A program made the position numbers and the translations under genes. The notes under the pieces were generated by a model. That model saw nothing but the letters and a program-made list of their open reading frames with translations, was not told the DNA's origin and made no database searches. From Aselliscus stoliczkanus (Eukaryota; Chordata; Mammalia; Chiroptera; Hipposideridae): DNA of 64,000 bases. Location of the stretch: the NCBI GenBank assembly GCA_033961575.1, contig CM066732.1, positions 114,516,687-114,580,686 on the forward strand, in the 5' to 3' direction. Positions 47,162 through 60,041 of this stretch are shown here, in pieces (the stretch's first letter is position 1; the number at the start of each line of letters is the position of its first letter).

Positions 47162-48872
47162 AGTGTTGGGTTTTTTTCTGATTAGAACATGGGTTAATCT
47201 TTTTTTAAAGCACAAAAAGTACAGAAAAATATGACAAACTCCCAGGAATTATCCCAGAAATGTTACCATTTATTTAGTATTCCCAACACATTGTTTTTGC
47301 TAGCTGCTTAGGCTTTTCTTGATCAAATCAATAAACTTGATGGGATCAAATTTACTCAAAATTTAGCATTCAAGGATAAACTGTGAAACTCAGTGAGAGA
47401 ATATCACTTCAAGTCGCATGATCACAACAGTCGGACTAATGTAGATTTCAAATGTGATATTTGTCAATAAAAAGGGTTTGGAGGTAGGTAGAGGGACTAA
47501 AAACTATATTGGAAAATTGGTAAAATGTAAATTAACGACCAAGATAACTTGGTACCATTCATATATCTTATTGGGACCATGGCAATGGGTTAGTTTTCAA
47601 TAAGGAGAAATCACATATGACAAATCAGTAACAATTGTGTTTGGACAGTTGTTACCAGTGGACATTGTTTAGTTTGAAAAGACTTTTGTTAAAGTCGGGC
47701 CCAAGGCTATTTAAAAACTTTAGTCATGGAATGGCAGACAATGTTTTGTTGTGCATTAGCAAACTGATTTTTCTGACAGTGAACATTTCTGTAAGTCCAC
47801 AGTCCCTCCCTACAGTTCTAAAACCCAAAAGTTTTGAAAAGAAAGTTTTTTTGTAAGGTAAGCACAAATCTGACTTCAACTAAAAAGAGGCTATTTACAG
47901 TCTTTTGTTCTATTTGCAGCAAGTATTCATTTAGCTGTGAGAATATTAGTGAGTTTGATATTAGGGTGCTGTTCCAGTTTCTACTGACAGTATTATACTG
48001 TATATGGTATATTAATTTTCTCAGCTTTTTACAGGTGAAATAACTGAGGCTCAAGTAAGTGTGGTGACTTATGTGAAATTGTTATACCTCTAGGGAAGAG
48101 TAAAGAGTAGAATTGAGCTTTTCTGCCGCCTTCCTTGTTTTGGTTTTTTTCCATTGCTCTGTGCTGGTTCTTCATGACATTACCTCCAGAAACCATCTTG
48201 ACGATGAGTTCTTCTAGGTGGAAGAGTTTAAGCAGTGACCCTCATCTTATTTGACATTTTAATAAATGTTTTACATAAGTGACATATTTAGGTTTTCCTG
48301 TGACATTAAACTCAGGTAGTTAGGTTCCGAAATTGTTTACATTGTACTTTAGGAATATCTTGGATGTTGTGGGTGGGTGAAAGGAATATCTTGTGTGTGA
48401 GGGATGAAAAACAGAAGATGAACCTCAGTGTGGACAAGTATTAAATTTAAAAAGAGGCAAAAAGTCCAAACCAATTTGTTAGCATAATTAACTTTTAACA
48501 ATTGTAGCCCTCAAAGGAAACAGGAATCTAGGGAAGCTATTCCTAGAAAAATTAGCTCATTGTGCTGCCAGGGAGATGCTGGACATCATTGGGAAGAGAA
48601 TCAGAACTAAATAAAGATAAAAATAAACTCCTCTCTATGCAAAACCAAGGTTTGTCTGTGTTGTGATCACTGTGATCCCTGAGAAATACAGATAAAAGCT
48701 GGTGATCGAAAGAGGTGAAGGCTTTGTTGAAGGCATGTAAAACAAAACCAAACTTCAGCTTTTAAAGACTGAGGAAATATTATCAAACCCTATCAAGAGA
48801 AGAGAACATACCAATTTTTAGGATCCTGTGTATTGGATAGAAAGCACCCTTTTAGGCTAGAAATGAACTTAA

Positions 48873-49090
48873 TAACCCTCCGTCGGACGCAACTGATCTC
48901 ACAGATTCATTGCACACAAACTTCCAAATTTCTAACAGTTCAGTATTGTGACTCATCGCTTCTGTATCTTCCCCCTCTGCCATAACCTGTCGCCAGTTGT
49001 GTTTGTGACTTAGTACAGTAAGGACGAATTTCATAGCGGCATCTTTGTGTGCAATGAATCTCTGAGATCAGTTGCTCCCGACGGAGGGTT
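48873..49090. mobile_element. TTAA-flanked inverted-repeat element (family not recognised)
   Basis: Bounded by TTAA at 48869-48872 and 49091-49094. The first about 45 bp (AACCCTCCGTCGG, CAACTGATCTCA, ATTCATTGCACACA) recur inverted at the right end with three mismatches. TTAA targets and CCC-rich ends fit a piggyBac-type non-autonomous element. The minus strand has an open frame from 49034 to 48852 (60 codons) with no recognised domain. Confidence 0.8.
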
Positions 49091-49593
49091 TTAATTATTG
49101 GGTCACTCTTATCAACAGCAAATAAAATGTGTTAACCCTGGAGGTAGTAGAAATTAAAAATAAGGTCAAGAAGGCTTTTGTGTTTTTTGATTAAACTTTT
49201 TGTTTTGAGGATCATTGGAGTTGTATGAATAATACAGAGGGATGCCTTGTACCCTTGATCCAATGTTTCCCGCTGGTAACATCTTGCAGAACTATATATA
49301 GTCCAGTAAATACCACAACCAGATACTGACATTGATAAACTACTACGCCTTTCCTGTTCAGATTAGTTTTACTTGTACCCATTGATGAGTGTGTATATTT
49401 AGTCATGCAATTTTATTTCCACCACAGTCAAGATAACAGAAGAATTCCATCACCACAAAGGTGCCTCATGTTGCCCCTTTATAGTCACACCTACCTCACT
49501 TTTGCTGCCCCTCCTCCCATCTCCCATAAGTTTTTAAACATTACTGAATCGGTATATTTGATAACAAATTACCTATTGAGGGAAACAAGGGAT

Positions 49594-50045
49594 TTTTTTT
49601 TTTTTTTAAGATTTTATTGGGGAATTGGGCGAGGGGAACAGCTTTGGGGAATTAGGGGAGGAGAACAGACAAGTTGCTGTCTTTTGGTTCTTCATTCTAG
49701 TTGCGGAGGATGTTGCTTCACTGGCCCATGTTGGTATCGTCATTGCGCTCTTCCCGGATGAGGCAGATCGGTCGCCGGCCTCTGGATGGTCGCTCACCGC
49801 GGCTATTGGCAATTCACACCGGCTGCCGGCCGCTCACGCCGGCTGCCGGCCACTCACTGTAGCCTATGGCAGCCCATTGCAGCAGGGGCCGCAGCCTACA
49901 CCGTCTCCGGGGCTCGCAGCCTAGCTCCAGGTGGAGCTGTTGTTAGCTGTAGAGGGCAGTGTCGCTGGCCCCATATGTGGGATGTGAACCAGGGCCGCTG
50001 GCATCCCAAGCCAGCTTTTAACCAATGTGCCACTTGGCCGGCCCT
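49594..50045 (-). mobile_element. Long SINE
   Basis: AAGATTTTATTGGGGAATTG start, CACTTGGCCGGCCC end; exact duplication ACAAGGGAT at 49585 and 50046. Confidence 0.95.
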
Positions 50046-50073
50046 ACAAGGGATATTTTGAGGAATAGAGATA

Positions 50074-50525
50074 GTCCCCAACTTAACAATGGTTCAATCT
50101 ACGTTTTGTTTTGTTTTTTTGAGGGCAGTGTCACTGGCCCTCATATGTGGGACCGAACCGGGGCCGCTGGCTTCACAAGCTAGTGCTTAACCACTGCGCC
50201 ACTCGGCCAGCCCTCAATCTACAATTTTTCAACTTTACGATGGTGCAAAAAGGATAACATTCAGTAAAAACTACTTTGAATTTTGATTTCTTTTGGGCTA
50301 GCGATATGCCATATGATCTCTCTTCTGATGATGAGCAGCAACAGCAAGATGATTTTGCCCAACCATAGGCTAATGTAAGTGTCCTGAGCACATTTAAGGT
50401 AGGCCAGGCTAAACTATGATGTTTGCTAGGTTAGGTGTATTAAATCCATTTTTGACTTCAGTATTTTCAACTTCTGTTGGGTTTATCTGGACGTAACTCC
50501 ACCATAAGTCAAAGAATATCTGTAT
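50074..50525. mobile_element. Tigger-type DNA transposon fragment, split by a SINE
   Basis: GTCCCCAACTTAACAATGGT at the left is mirrored by CTCCACCATAAGTCAAAG at the right. The inside phrases TTTACGATGGTGCAAAAAGG, GGGCTAGCGATATGCCATA and TGCCCAACCATAGGCTAATG match a Tigger-like family common in mammals. The short SINE at 50103-50213 is inserted into it. Confidence 0.7.
50103..50213 (-). mobile_element. Short SINE inside the Tigger fragment
   Basis: T-rich, GAGGGCAGTGTCACTGGCCC, end CACTCGGCCAGCCC; exact duplication TCAATCTAC at 50094 and 50214. Confidence 0.94.
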
Positions 50526-50613
50526 ATCCTTTTTATAAAATTATTAAATGTTTTATCAAATTAATAATGCATTTTGTCTCTTCCCATGAACTTTATATTA
50601 AAAGTCAATTAGT

Positions 50614-50725
50614 GGGCCGGCCGAGTGGCGTGGTGGTTAAGGGCTAGCTTGGGATGCCAGCAGCCCGGGTTTGGATCCCACATTTAAAGGCCAGTGACAC
50701 TGCCCTTTAAAAAATATATATATAT
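50614..50725 (+). mobile_element. Short SINE, sense orientation
   Basis: GGGCCGGCCGAGTGGCGTGG head, AAAAAATATATATATAT tail; exact duplication GTCAATTAGT at 50604 and 50726. Confidence 0.95.
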
Positions 50726-51369
50726 GTCAATTAGTACTATGGCTTTTAATGAAAATCAGCAAAACATTATTTACCCTTTCCTACTACCAAGTCTCTCTCT
50801 CTCCCAGTAGGCAACTGCTTTAAACTTTTTGGTCTTTCTCTTGTATTTACTACCATATTTCTAAATAATAAGTAATATTCTCTTAATTGCCCTCCCTTAT
50901 CAAGCCCTCTTAATATAGTTTGTCACAAGTTTTAGTTAGATAAATATTCATTATTTATTGTGTTAAAGATTGTTTATTATTGAGCCACTTAATATACTGC
51001 TATGCTTTCTTGTACAACTTTTGTTTTTTTTCCAGGGTTTAATCTTAATAATTATCTCATTTTTTTTTTTTTTTTGTTTATTAGTATTGTCCCTATTACT
51101 AGTTTATTTTTTCAGTCTCTCCAACAGATCTGTAAGTCTCACAGTGTAGTCAAACATGGGGTAAAGCTTAACTAAGTAGTTAGTTTCTTTCTCCTTTCCT
51201 TGCCTTTTTCCCTTCTTTTCTTTCTTACCATCCCTCTAAATATCCTACCTGAGAAGAGTTATGGCGTGATTCCCTTTTACCATGATCACATAAAATGCTG
51301 CCTTAGGACCAGGACTGTGATCCAGTAATGCAGTTCTTTTGTTCATAGGTACTTACTATTTTATTTTAT

Positions 51370-51540
51370 TTTTGGAAGTATGATGTGCATATAATAGAAT
51401 GCATTAAGTACACTAATGGCAAGTGTACAACTCAGTTTTTCCATATTTATACAGCCATGTAACCACCACACAATTCAAGATATAAACATTTTCAGCACCC
51501 CACAAAGTTCCCCGTCACATTTCTTCGCAGTTGGCAACCC
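51370..51540 (-). mobile_element. L1 3' fragment
   Basis: CAGCCATGTAACCACCACAC, AAGATATAAACATTTTCAGC and ACCCCACAAAGTTCCCCG are antisense L1 3' landmarks. Confidence 0.65.
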
Positions 51541-51800
51541 CCTCCTAGACATGACCACTTTTCTGACTTCTGTCGCCTTTAATTCATAGGTATTTAAAAT
51601 GTGATGACTGGATGGTTTAAGTCTGGTAGTCTGACTTATACACTTAAGTATATACATGAGGACCCTCCAGAGTTGGTCATGTCCAGAATACCTGATTTGT
51701 GGACTTGCCCTATTTTGAGAAGCAACAATGCATGACTGAGTCTGTTTGAAGACTAAGAGAATACTCAGCAGCAGTTAGGCAGTTTAAGAAGTGTGGGGGC

Positions 51801-51912
51801 TTTTTTTTTTTTTTTTTTGAGGGCAGTGTCACTGGCCCTCATATGTGGGATCTGAACCGGGGCTGTTGGCTTCCCAAGCCAGCGCTTAACCACCGCGCCA
51901 CTTAGCCGGCCT
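51801..51912 (-). mobile_element. Short SINE
   Basis: Poly(T), GAGGGCAGTGTCACTGGCCC, end CCACTTAGCCGGCC. The flank GGGGCT is a short duplication. Confidence 0.92.
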
Positions 51913-51953
51913 AAGGGGCTGCTTTCTTTTCTCACCTTTTCCCAGATTCTGTT

Positions 51954-52357
51954 TTTAAAGATTTTATTGAGAAATTGGGGGAGGGAACAGCGTTGGGGAA
52001 TCGGGGAAGGGGAACAGGCAAGTTGATGTCCTTTTGTTCTTCAGTCTGGTTGTGGAGGACGTCACTTCACTGGCCCATGTAGGTATTGTGATCATTGCGC
52101 TCTTCCCAGCTGAGGCAAATCAGTCACCGGCCACTCACAGTAGCTCACAGCAGGCTCACTACAGCCCGGCTGCAGCCTACGCCCACACCTCTAGTGACTC
52201 ATGGTAGCCCAGCTCCAGGTTGAACTGTTGTTCACCATCTTAGCTGTAGAGGGCGCAGCATCACTGGCCCACATGGCATCTGAACCGATGGACCTGCTGT
52301 TCAGAGCACATGCTCCCAAGCCAACTCTTAACCAATGAGCCACTCGGCCAGTTCCCC
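51954..52357 (-). mobile_element. Long SINE, mid-length variant
   Basis: AAAGATTTTATTGAGAAATT start, CACTCGGCCAGTTCC end. It has the shorter middle and CTGCTGTTCAGAGCACATG module, like 42435. Confidence 0.9.
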
Positions 52358-52548
52358 TTCTTCCCCCGAGATTCCTAATGATATGTGCATACTTTATCCT
52401 AGAGAGAAGAATCCACACTCTGTTCTAGTAAGTTTGAAAATTGTCAGGTAATTGAGACAGTTTGTAACTAGTGACAATACAAGAATGGAGAGAAGAAATG
52501 GCAGCCTAGGCACATTTATGATTCTTCCCCTTTAGGAAAGCAGTATTC

Positions 52549-52830
52549 CTTCACTCAGTTATTGACCAAAATATTTGAGGGCAGATTGTGAACCCAACAC
52601 TGTTCTTAGGATACAGTGGTGAGCAGGATGTTTGCAATCTAGTGGAGGAAACAAATACTAATCAGATCATCGCACATGTTGAGAAGTAGGATATACACAG
52701 GCAATGTCTTTCAGGTAAAAGCCATGAGGCAGTAAGTTGGGAGTGGGCTGGAGAGGGCAGAGTGTGGCCATGAGATAAGACTGGAGAAGCAGACATGACT
52801 GAGAGATCCTTGAGGATGTGCAGATGGAGT
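52549..52830 (-). mobile_element. Ancient L2/MIR-era repeat
   Basis: GAACCCAACACTGTTCTTAG, then GCAATCTAGTGGAGGAAAC and CATGAGGCAGTAAGTTGGGA follow the pattern of the repeat at 16862. Confidence 0.4.
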
Positions 52831-54743
52831 CCACCATTTTTTTATGGCTAGTCCAACAACGTAGATATCTTTCGATAGAGAAGTTTTTTAGAGTTATACA
52901 ATAGCAGTTCTTGTTTAATATTTAGGAGAAGAGGTGAGGTCTAGAATATGAAAAATGAAGGCAATTCCTGTATTTCCTGAAAAATGCTTAGTTTTTTATT
53001 TTTTCTTATTCCTGTGAACTTGACCCATATTATTCCCTGTTTTAGACATGAGGAGATTGAGATACAAAAAAGCTTTGACACAATAATTCTTTGTGGAAGG
53101 TCAATTTCTTGGATCTCCTGATTTCTAGCTGTCTCCACTATTTTATTTTTTTCTGAGAATTTGACATCACCTCTTTGTCATTAGCACAGAGAGTTTACCT
53201 CTGGTAATAAGAACTAAATTATAAATGGCTACATGACCCTCATTACTAGGGGAGGGGGAATGGTAGAGCTTTCTTTATTGTTTGCTTTAGATGGTCTTCC
53301 CCTTCTGCTGCTTGGCCTATTTATACATAGGCCTTGGTAAGGGTTTTCTCTGTGTACTAGTTCCGTCAAATGAATCCCTGTAGGGTTGGGATTGAATTAT
53401 TTACATATTCAGTATGCTGTTTAGCCTGTTGTGAGATGTATGCTGGCACAGAGCAGTATTGACAAACACCAAAGCTCTAAGCCTGAGCACTGTTGAATAG
53501 CTATGTCCTGGTGGAAGTGTCAGTTGCTTATGTGAAATGAAACAGGTCAAGCCTCATAATCTTTGAGCATAGCAGCCTGTGAGGGCCATAAAACTATTCA
53601 TGAGATGCGGCGTATAAACACTGAGGGACTGAGAGATGCTACACTTTTATGTCCTTAGGTGACACATTGTCAGATGAGCCCTGTTGAATTGGATCCGTCT
53701 TCTCAAATTGGCACTGTTAGTCTGTTCTTTATCTGATCCCCATTGGAGATATAAGCTGAGAGCTATGGTACTTGAGGAGATGACACAGTTCCTTTGTTAC
53801 AGTAATTAATGTAATAAATTAAAGGAGAGACCCACAGGAAAGTTGATTGTTTCTCATTAGAGCCCTAGGTGGAAATTGAGTTGATTAGTGAGCTTCTGTG
53901 AAGTGTAGCAGGTGGGAAAGGAGATGCCTTTTCTTCCAGCTGGGTAAGCTCAGCATCACTGAGGATGGTTTACATGTGGTACTAGCCTCAGCTGAGGTTG
54001 GCTAAGTACGAAGTGATTTTCAGGTAGCATCTGGAATTCAGGGAAGATGGTATGATATGGTTTTATTCTAGCATCCTTGCTGTATCTCATTGGTTTATTG
54101 AGAGTTCCCTGGGGCATCAAATCCTAGGAATCTGTTCACACAATTTAGATTTGAAGGCCTATCCTTTCAATGAGGTCAACAATCTTTTGGATTGGAACAG
54201 TTGGTGAAGAGATAGTCCAGATGTTAAAACCATGAGCCTTGACATTGGTACCTTGGCCCTGAGGGATCTTTGAAGCAAGATGGAGTCTTTCTTTGTCAGA
54301 CACTGTAGGGTAGGGTTTTATGAGCCACATCTAAAGGTAGGAGTACCAGAAAGGGAAAACCCAGAACACTGAGTTTATGAAAATAGAAAGGATTGCCATT
54401 TTCTTTCATAGACCTGAAATGGGTATTGGTAGTATCTGTAATTTAATTTGTTAAAAAAAAAAAAAATTTAAACATTTTTTCTTTATTTTTTTAAATACCG
54501 TAGATACTCAAGGTTTCTTGAAACAGTACTCTTTAAATTCAGACACCACAACTCTATGAGAATATTTGGGTGACTATGTTTTTGAGTTGTCTTATATTTT
54601 TCAGATTTGTATCCTCATAATATGCTTAGAACCATGATGGATTCTCCTTCCATTTTATAATGAAAAAATTAATATTTAATGAAACAACTTGGCTAGCAAT
54701 CTGGCTGGGGTCAGGGGAAGTTTGAGGCTAGAAATCACATCTT

Positions 54744-55203
54744 TTTTTTGGTGTTTTTTTAAAAGATTTTATTCGGGAGTTGGGGAGGGGAACAGCATTG
54801 GGGAATCGGAGAAGGGGAACAGATAAGTTGCTGCCCTTTTGTTCTTCAATCTAGTTGTGGAGGACGTTGCTTCACTGGTCCATGTTGATATTATCATTGC
54901 GCTCTTCCCGGGTGAGGCAGATTAGTCGCCGGCCTCTGGACAGCCGCTCACAGTGGCTCTTGGCAGCTCAGCCGGCTGCTGGCCACTCACTGTAGCTTAT
55001 GGCAGCCCACTGCAGCAGGGGCTGCAGCCTATGCCTTCACCAGCGACGCAAGGCAGCCCTGCTCCAGGTCGAGCTGTTGTTCACCATCTTAGCTGTAGAG
55101 GGTGCAGTGTTACTGGCCCTCATGTGGGATCCGAACCAGGGCCCTACTGGCTCAGAGCTGGTGTCCCAAGCCAGCTCTTAACCAATGCGCCACTCGGCTG
55201 GCC
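54744..55203 (-). mobile_element. Long SINE
   Basis: AAAGATTTTATTCGGGAGTT start, CACTCGGCTGGCCC end; flank CACATCT on both sides. Its middle contains the CTCAGAGCTGGTGTCCCAAG module. Confidence 0.92.
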
Positions 55204-58009
55204 CACATCTCTTGATTGTAAGCTCTGTGCTCTTTTTCCTGCACCATGCTACATTCCTAGAATTGAGTATAGCAGTCGGTTTTGTTTTTTTTTTTTTTTT
55301 TTTTTTTTAGTCCATTAAGCTTTTGGAGGGAACCACCTAGCCAGACAGATCATTCTCACATCCAGATGTGTGTGACCTGTGTATCCCCAAGCAGATTATA
55401 CACACTCATATACAACTGTTACTTGCTCAGGTCAGAGCCTATAAGAAGATTGATTCAAAACCCATAAGGATAGGGGAGGACAGATAAATTTACAGTAGAA
55501 CAGCAATGGAGAGTTGGTACTTAGACGAAATTATCTGTGGGTAGTTGGCAATTAAAGATCCTCTCTTTGAAGTCCTTTAGGATGGGTCCAGAGCTTTATT
55601 TGGGTGGAAAGAGAAGTATTGTTCTCACTATGTTTGGACATAAATAAGGTCAGTTGCTGCTTATGTCCGCCAGGCAGGGGCAGAGACCTCATGTAAGGAC
55701 TTTTTTTCGCATTCTTAGCCAAGGCCTTCTTCATTCTTGAGTAGTGTGATCTATGGCATGTGTCCTTTAAAATGCAATTAATACCTGCAATGTGTGATCA
55801 CAAGCCAGTCTATGGGCTGGGAGTCATAGAGATGGAGTTGGGTTCCAAAGAAGAAACTGGGATGTGAACTCCTGTTGATAAAGGCACAGGGTACCGGGGA
55901 GTGATTGTCATGACCTATTTTGATCCCCGCAGAGAGGCGATCATGTGCAGGAAAAAAGCGCAAATGGTACTGACAAAGCATTCCAGAGTCTGGTGAATTG
56001 TGGTCCTGAATAGGAAATCGGTGGTGTACAATTAGGCAGAAGAAGAGAAGAGAGAGGAAAATATTTACAGAAGTTCTTTCAAGTTGAAAGTGCCTTGTGT
56101 TCTCTGTAAGGTATTGGTTCTCCTGATGGTGCATTTTCTCTGCCATGGAAGCAAGAGGTCAGTGCTTTTCATTTCCAGCTAGCATGTTAGCTGCCCTGCC
56201 TCCTGGGGTTAAACATCTCTGCAATGACCTGTCAGAGAGTTGATGATTAGCTGTATAAAGCCAGGGATGCTGTAGGGAGCAGATGGGAAGTGGTTTGGCT
56301 GCTGTAGCCAGGATGATTAAAGAATCCTTGGCAATTTTACAGTGTATCTTTGGAAATGTACCACCAGAGTTACTACTATGAAACCTGCTTGGTTTGGAAA
56401 GCTGGATTTCCAAAAAGTCACCTGGTTGAAAAGTAGTACTTACGAAAACTCTTAATACCCTCAAAAATATTAGTAGGACAGTGGCCCTCTAAAGAACGTC
56501 AGTACCACTAAAGATCAGTCATCATAATATGTTTTCTTTGTGTCCTGGTCATTCAGAAATTCTGGGTGGTTTTCTAACAGGGAAAATACTTTTTTCATAG
56601 CTACATTAATAGAATTATAGATTTGAAAAAGGCCCTAGGCATGTCCAGACTACCCCCTACCTACCACACATAGAGGAATTCATTATGTAGTTTGATTAAC
56701 AGGCGATTATGCTCTTTCTGCTCACTATGTTCAGTGATAAAGATATGCCTTCATTAAGCATGGTGGGCCATTGTTAGAAAGCTTAGGTTATTAATTTTTT
56801 TCCCCAAGTTAAACATCTGTCTTTCTGTAGCTTCTACCAACAGGGTCTGTTCCTATCCTCAGCATCACAGAACACATCTCTCTCTTTCAGATTACAATCA
56901 TCACATATTTAAAGCTAACCAGCCTGATTCCCTTCAGTATTCTCCTCTCCAGAGAATACCAATTTGTAAGATCCTTTCTCTTATGAAATGACTACTTCTT
57001 TGACCGTACTCTTCTGGACATCCCTCCATTTAATGAATGACTATCTCATTTAAGACATGGAACCTACACATAAGCACAGACCATTAGCTGTTCTTTTCTC
57101 CAGCTCCCTTTTGAGAAGAAGCACAATTTTTAAAAAATGTTATGGCAATATTTCTTGCTTATTAGAAAAACAAAACAATTTGCCATGGCATATGGAATTG
57201 GGACAAGAGGAAATAAAGTGTTTTTCCTTACTGGTGTTAAGGCTGAACTTGCTGAGGTTCTACATTATTATCATTGATTTTGCCTCATATCCTTTTTAGG
57301 AATGATTTTTTAAATATCTACATTGAGGTTACTCTTCATATTGCAAAATGCAGTTGGTATGTGCATTTACAAAAATTACTCAAATTTATGTTACACTGAA
57401 CTGATTTTAGTGCATCAGATAGTTTTTAACAAGGTGGATGTATGTGTTCTTACATAACCGAAAATCAATTGTTTTTACACGTGACAAACAACTTTATGCA
57501 GTGTGACTCCTGACTAACCTTTTCTCCTGAAAATTCTGTTTTTCGTTCTCTTTTAACATTTGATACAGGAGAACATTCTGAGGTTGGCCCAGTTTTTGTC
57601 CTTCCATAAAGGAAGGTAGGGTTTCTTTCTATCTCCGAATGACAGGCCAGCCAGAATAGTGGAAAACTGCCAGCAGCTCTTAGTGAGCACTAGCATTTCT
57701 ATGCACTTTATATTCTTTCCTTTATATACACCTCCAGAGCCTCTCTTCCATTGCTATCCTGTTTTCTAGAGGAAGTTTTGTTTTATTTTTGAAGAGGAAG
57801 GTCTTTGGAAAGTTTAATTGTTTTTCCAAGGATAAACAAACATGGAGTTGTTTTAAATCACATATTGATGACAGTGCACCTCTGGAGGGAAGTGGATGTA
57901 AGAGCCTTGGATGACTGGGTTGTGCTCTAAACCTAGCCACAATTACAAAGATTGCAGATGAGATCAATTATGATGCTGGGAAGAACTCTGCTTTAATAAT
58001 CTTCAGTAG

Positions 58010-58195
58010 TGCAAATTCAGCTGGCATTCCCTGCTCTAGAAATGCCTTCTGCCCCTCATAATATAATTATTTTTCAGTACCATGTTTCACTGTGTTATTC
58101 AGTCTTACCTGCTGCTGTATTCCCAGAACCTAGTTTAGTGCCGGGCACATAGTAGGCAATTAATACAATTTTTTTGAATGAATGAACAGATAATG
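58010..58195 (+). mobile_element. L2 3' end
   Basis: CATTCCCTGCTCTAGAAATG, TGCTGTATTCCCAGAACCTA and GCACATAGTAGGCAATTAAT then GAATGAATGAAC is a well preserved L2 3' end. Confidence 0.75.
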
Positions 58196-59138
58196 TACTT
58201 CACTACTGTTTCATGGAGGCCAAGTCTTGTGTAGGATTGAGAATTCCAAACATTATACTAAAAATTTCTTCAGAATTCTGGATTATTTTCAGAGATATCA
58301 TTTCTCTTGACTCTTCAAGGATTTTGTTTTCTTTATCTTATGGGTGGCATTTTTTCCATAGTTCCTGCATCATGTCCCTGCCTCTGCCCCCCCGCCCTTC
58401 CCCCACACTCACACTTTTTGCTTATCTTTTTATGAAGTAAGATTTATGTAGACTTGATGCCAGCAGTGGTTGGTTGCTGTTGGCACTAAGCTCCTTTTTT
58501 GGGTAAAGGATGTATTTTCTTCTCAGATCTACAGCTAAATGGAAGATTAATGTGCACACGGTTCTGTCTGAAATCCTAGTTGCTATCAGGCATCCCCTTG
58601 GTACAGCTCTGCTTTCCTAGGATGACATCTTTTCTTGTAACTGCACCCTGGTCTTTTGACACTGTTGAGAGAGTAAGTGAAAAGTACAGTTTGTCTTGTC
58701 TGTGTTCTATCTGTAGCATTTACCTGTTAGGAATCTACTGTGTAGGATCCAGTGTGCCACCACTGGTTTGCTTTTTCTGCTCTGTTATCTTATGAGAGCT
58801 CCTTTCTCAAAGGATACAGGAAGATGGAGGGCAGGGCAGTGAGCAATAACAGAGCTCTTTGGTTTTGTCCTAAAGTGATAACAGGATGGTGTACGTTGGC
58901 TGCTAGGTTTTTCTAGATGGTACACTCTCCCTAGGTCGAATGAGTCAGGAGACTGGAGAGATATAAATTGCCTTTTCCCCATCCCACCCCCTTCTTTTTA
59001 GTCAATCTCTATTTCATATTATGAGGCCCTGGTATTTTATCAATGCAGTGCCATCAAGAATGTAGAGTTATCCAACATTGTGGTGTTAGATTTCTCAGGA
59101 GTAGTTTTTAGTAGTTCAGTTATTGATAGGGTAAAATA

Positions 59139-59141
<3 letters not shown>

Positions 59142-59181
<40 letters not shown>
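59142..59181 (+). repeat. (TG)n microsatellite
   Basis: About 19-20 TG units, 860 bp upstream of ZNF609 exon 2. Confidence 0.95.
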
Positions 59182-59450
59182 CATAGGCATCTTAGTGGGA
59201 AGTGAGAAAGGCGACATTGAATTCTGCTATTTGGGTGTAATTTGAAACCTGAAGTTGAGTAAGGCTGATTTAACTGAATTTAAGCTGATCGGTTGAGGAC
59301 TTTCTGAAGATATCTCCTCTAGTTGCAATTTTTATTCCCTATCCTGCTGTATGTGTCCCAGTTCTTCTTGCTTTTCTCTTTTCTTTGTAGTTACCCATAA
59401 TTAGACCCCTCCCCCAACAGTAGAATGACAAAGAATGTTTATTATTTTTA

Positions 59451-59556
59451 TTTTTTTTTTTTTGAGGGCAGTGTCACTGGCCCTCATATGTTGGACCCGA
59501 ACCAGGGCCGCTGGCTTACCAAGCCAGCTCTTAACCACTGCATCACTCTGCTGGCC
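59451..59556 (-). mobile_element. Short SINE upstream of ZNF609 exon 2
   Basis: Poly(T), GAGGGCAGTGTCACTGGCCC, end TCACTCTGCTGGCCC; exact 19-bp duplication AGAATGTTTATTATTTTTA at 59432 and 59557. It is the SINE nearest to the circularising exon (485 bp away). Confidence 0.96.
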
Positions 59557-60041
59557 CAGAATGTTTATTATTTTTAGTAGGGACAAACCCTGTTAGTAGA
59601 GGACTTTTGAAGCCTTTGCTAGTCTACATTCTGATAATTCAAGAAAGTAGCAAGGAGAAATGGGTGTGAGTAAAGTTGTGCTAGAACTTGAATCTGATAT
59701 GCCAGGGCCTGTATTGATTGAGGGAGGATTGCCAATTGGCAGTGGTAGAAATAAGTCTCTTGGTAATGGGAAACTAACTGTAGAGGATTCCTGGTTAAGA
59801 TTTACCCCAGAATCTCCTGGAAGCTGGAAATATTATACTCTTCCCTGGGGAGATGGAGTGGGAATGAACTTTTCCCTTGGTCCAGTGCGAGTTGGTTAGA
59901 AATGCAATTGAACTTGTTTGTCGTGTCCAGTGTGATGTGCTAGCTCCCTAGGAAGGGTCTGGTTTGTGTGGGAGTTTGTTTCAGGCTTGCTCCTTGCTTG
60001 TATTGTTTCCTTTAACAGCTCTTTAAATTTTCTTTTTCCAG

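Larger units (their letters stand above)
34421..60041 (+). other. ZNF609 intron 1 (bulk)
   Basis: Runs from the CpG island to acceptor CTTTTTCCAG at 60041. The left 6.3 kb has no SINE; from 40.8 to 55.2 kb it is dense with them. Listed separately are SINEs, L2, L1, MIR and Tigger fragments, a TTAA-flanked inverted-repeat element, and simple repeats. About 34.6-38.4, 44.1-45.9, 47.2-48.8, 52.9-54.7 and 55.3-57.9 kb show nothing I can name. Confidence 0.85.

Noticed and set aside
54145..54330. Minus-strand 61-codon frame with protein-like text (KIVDLIERIGLQI)
   Set aside because: It looked like a possible pseudogene fragment, but no parent protein came to mind and there is no extension in either direction. 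A translated search would decide.
55552..56464. Three consecutive minus-strand frames, with AATAAAGCTC on that strand, suggesting an LTR or gene remnant
   Set aside because: The frames differ from each other, no LTR ends, primer site or known retroviral motif is visible, and codon content looks random.
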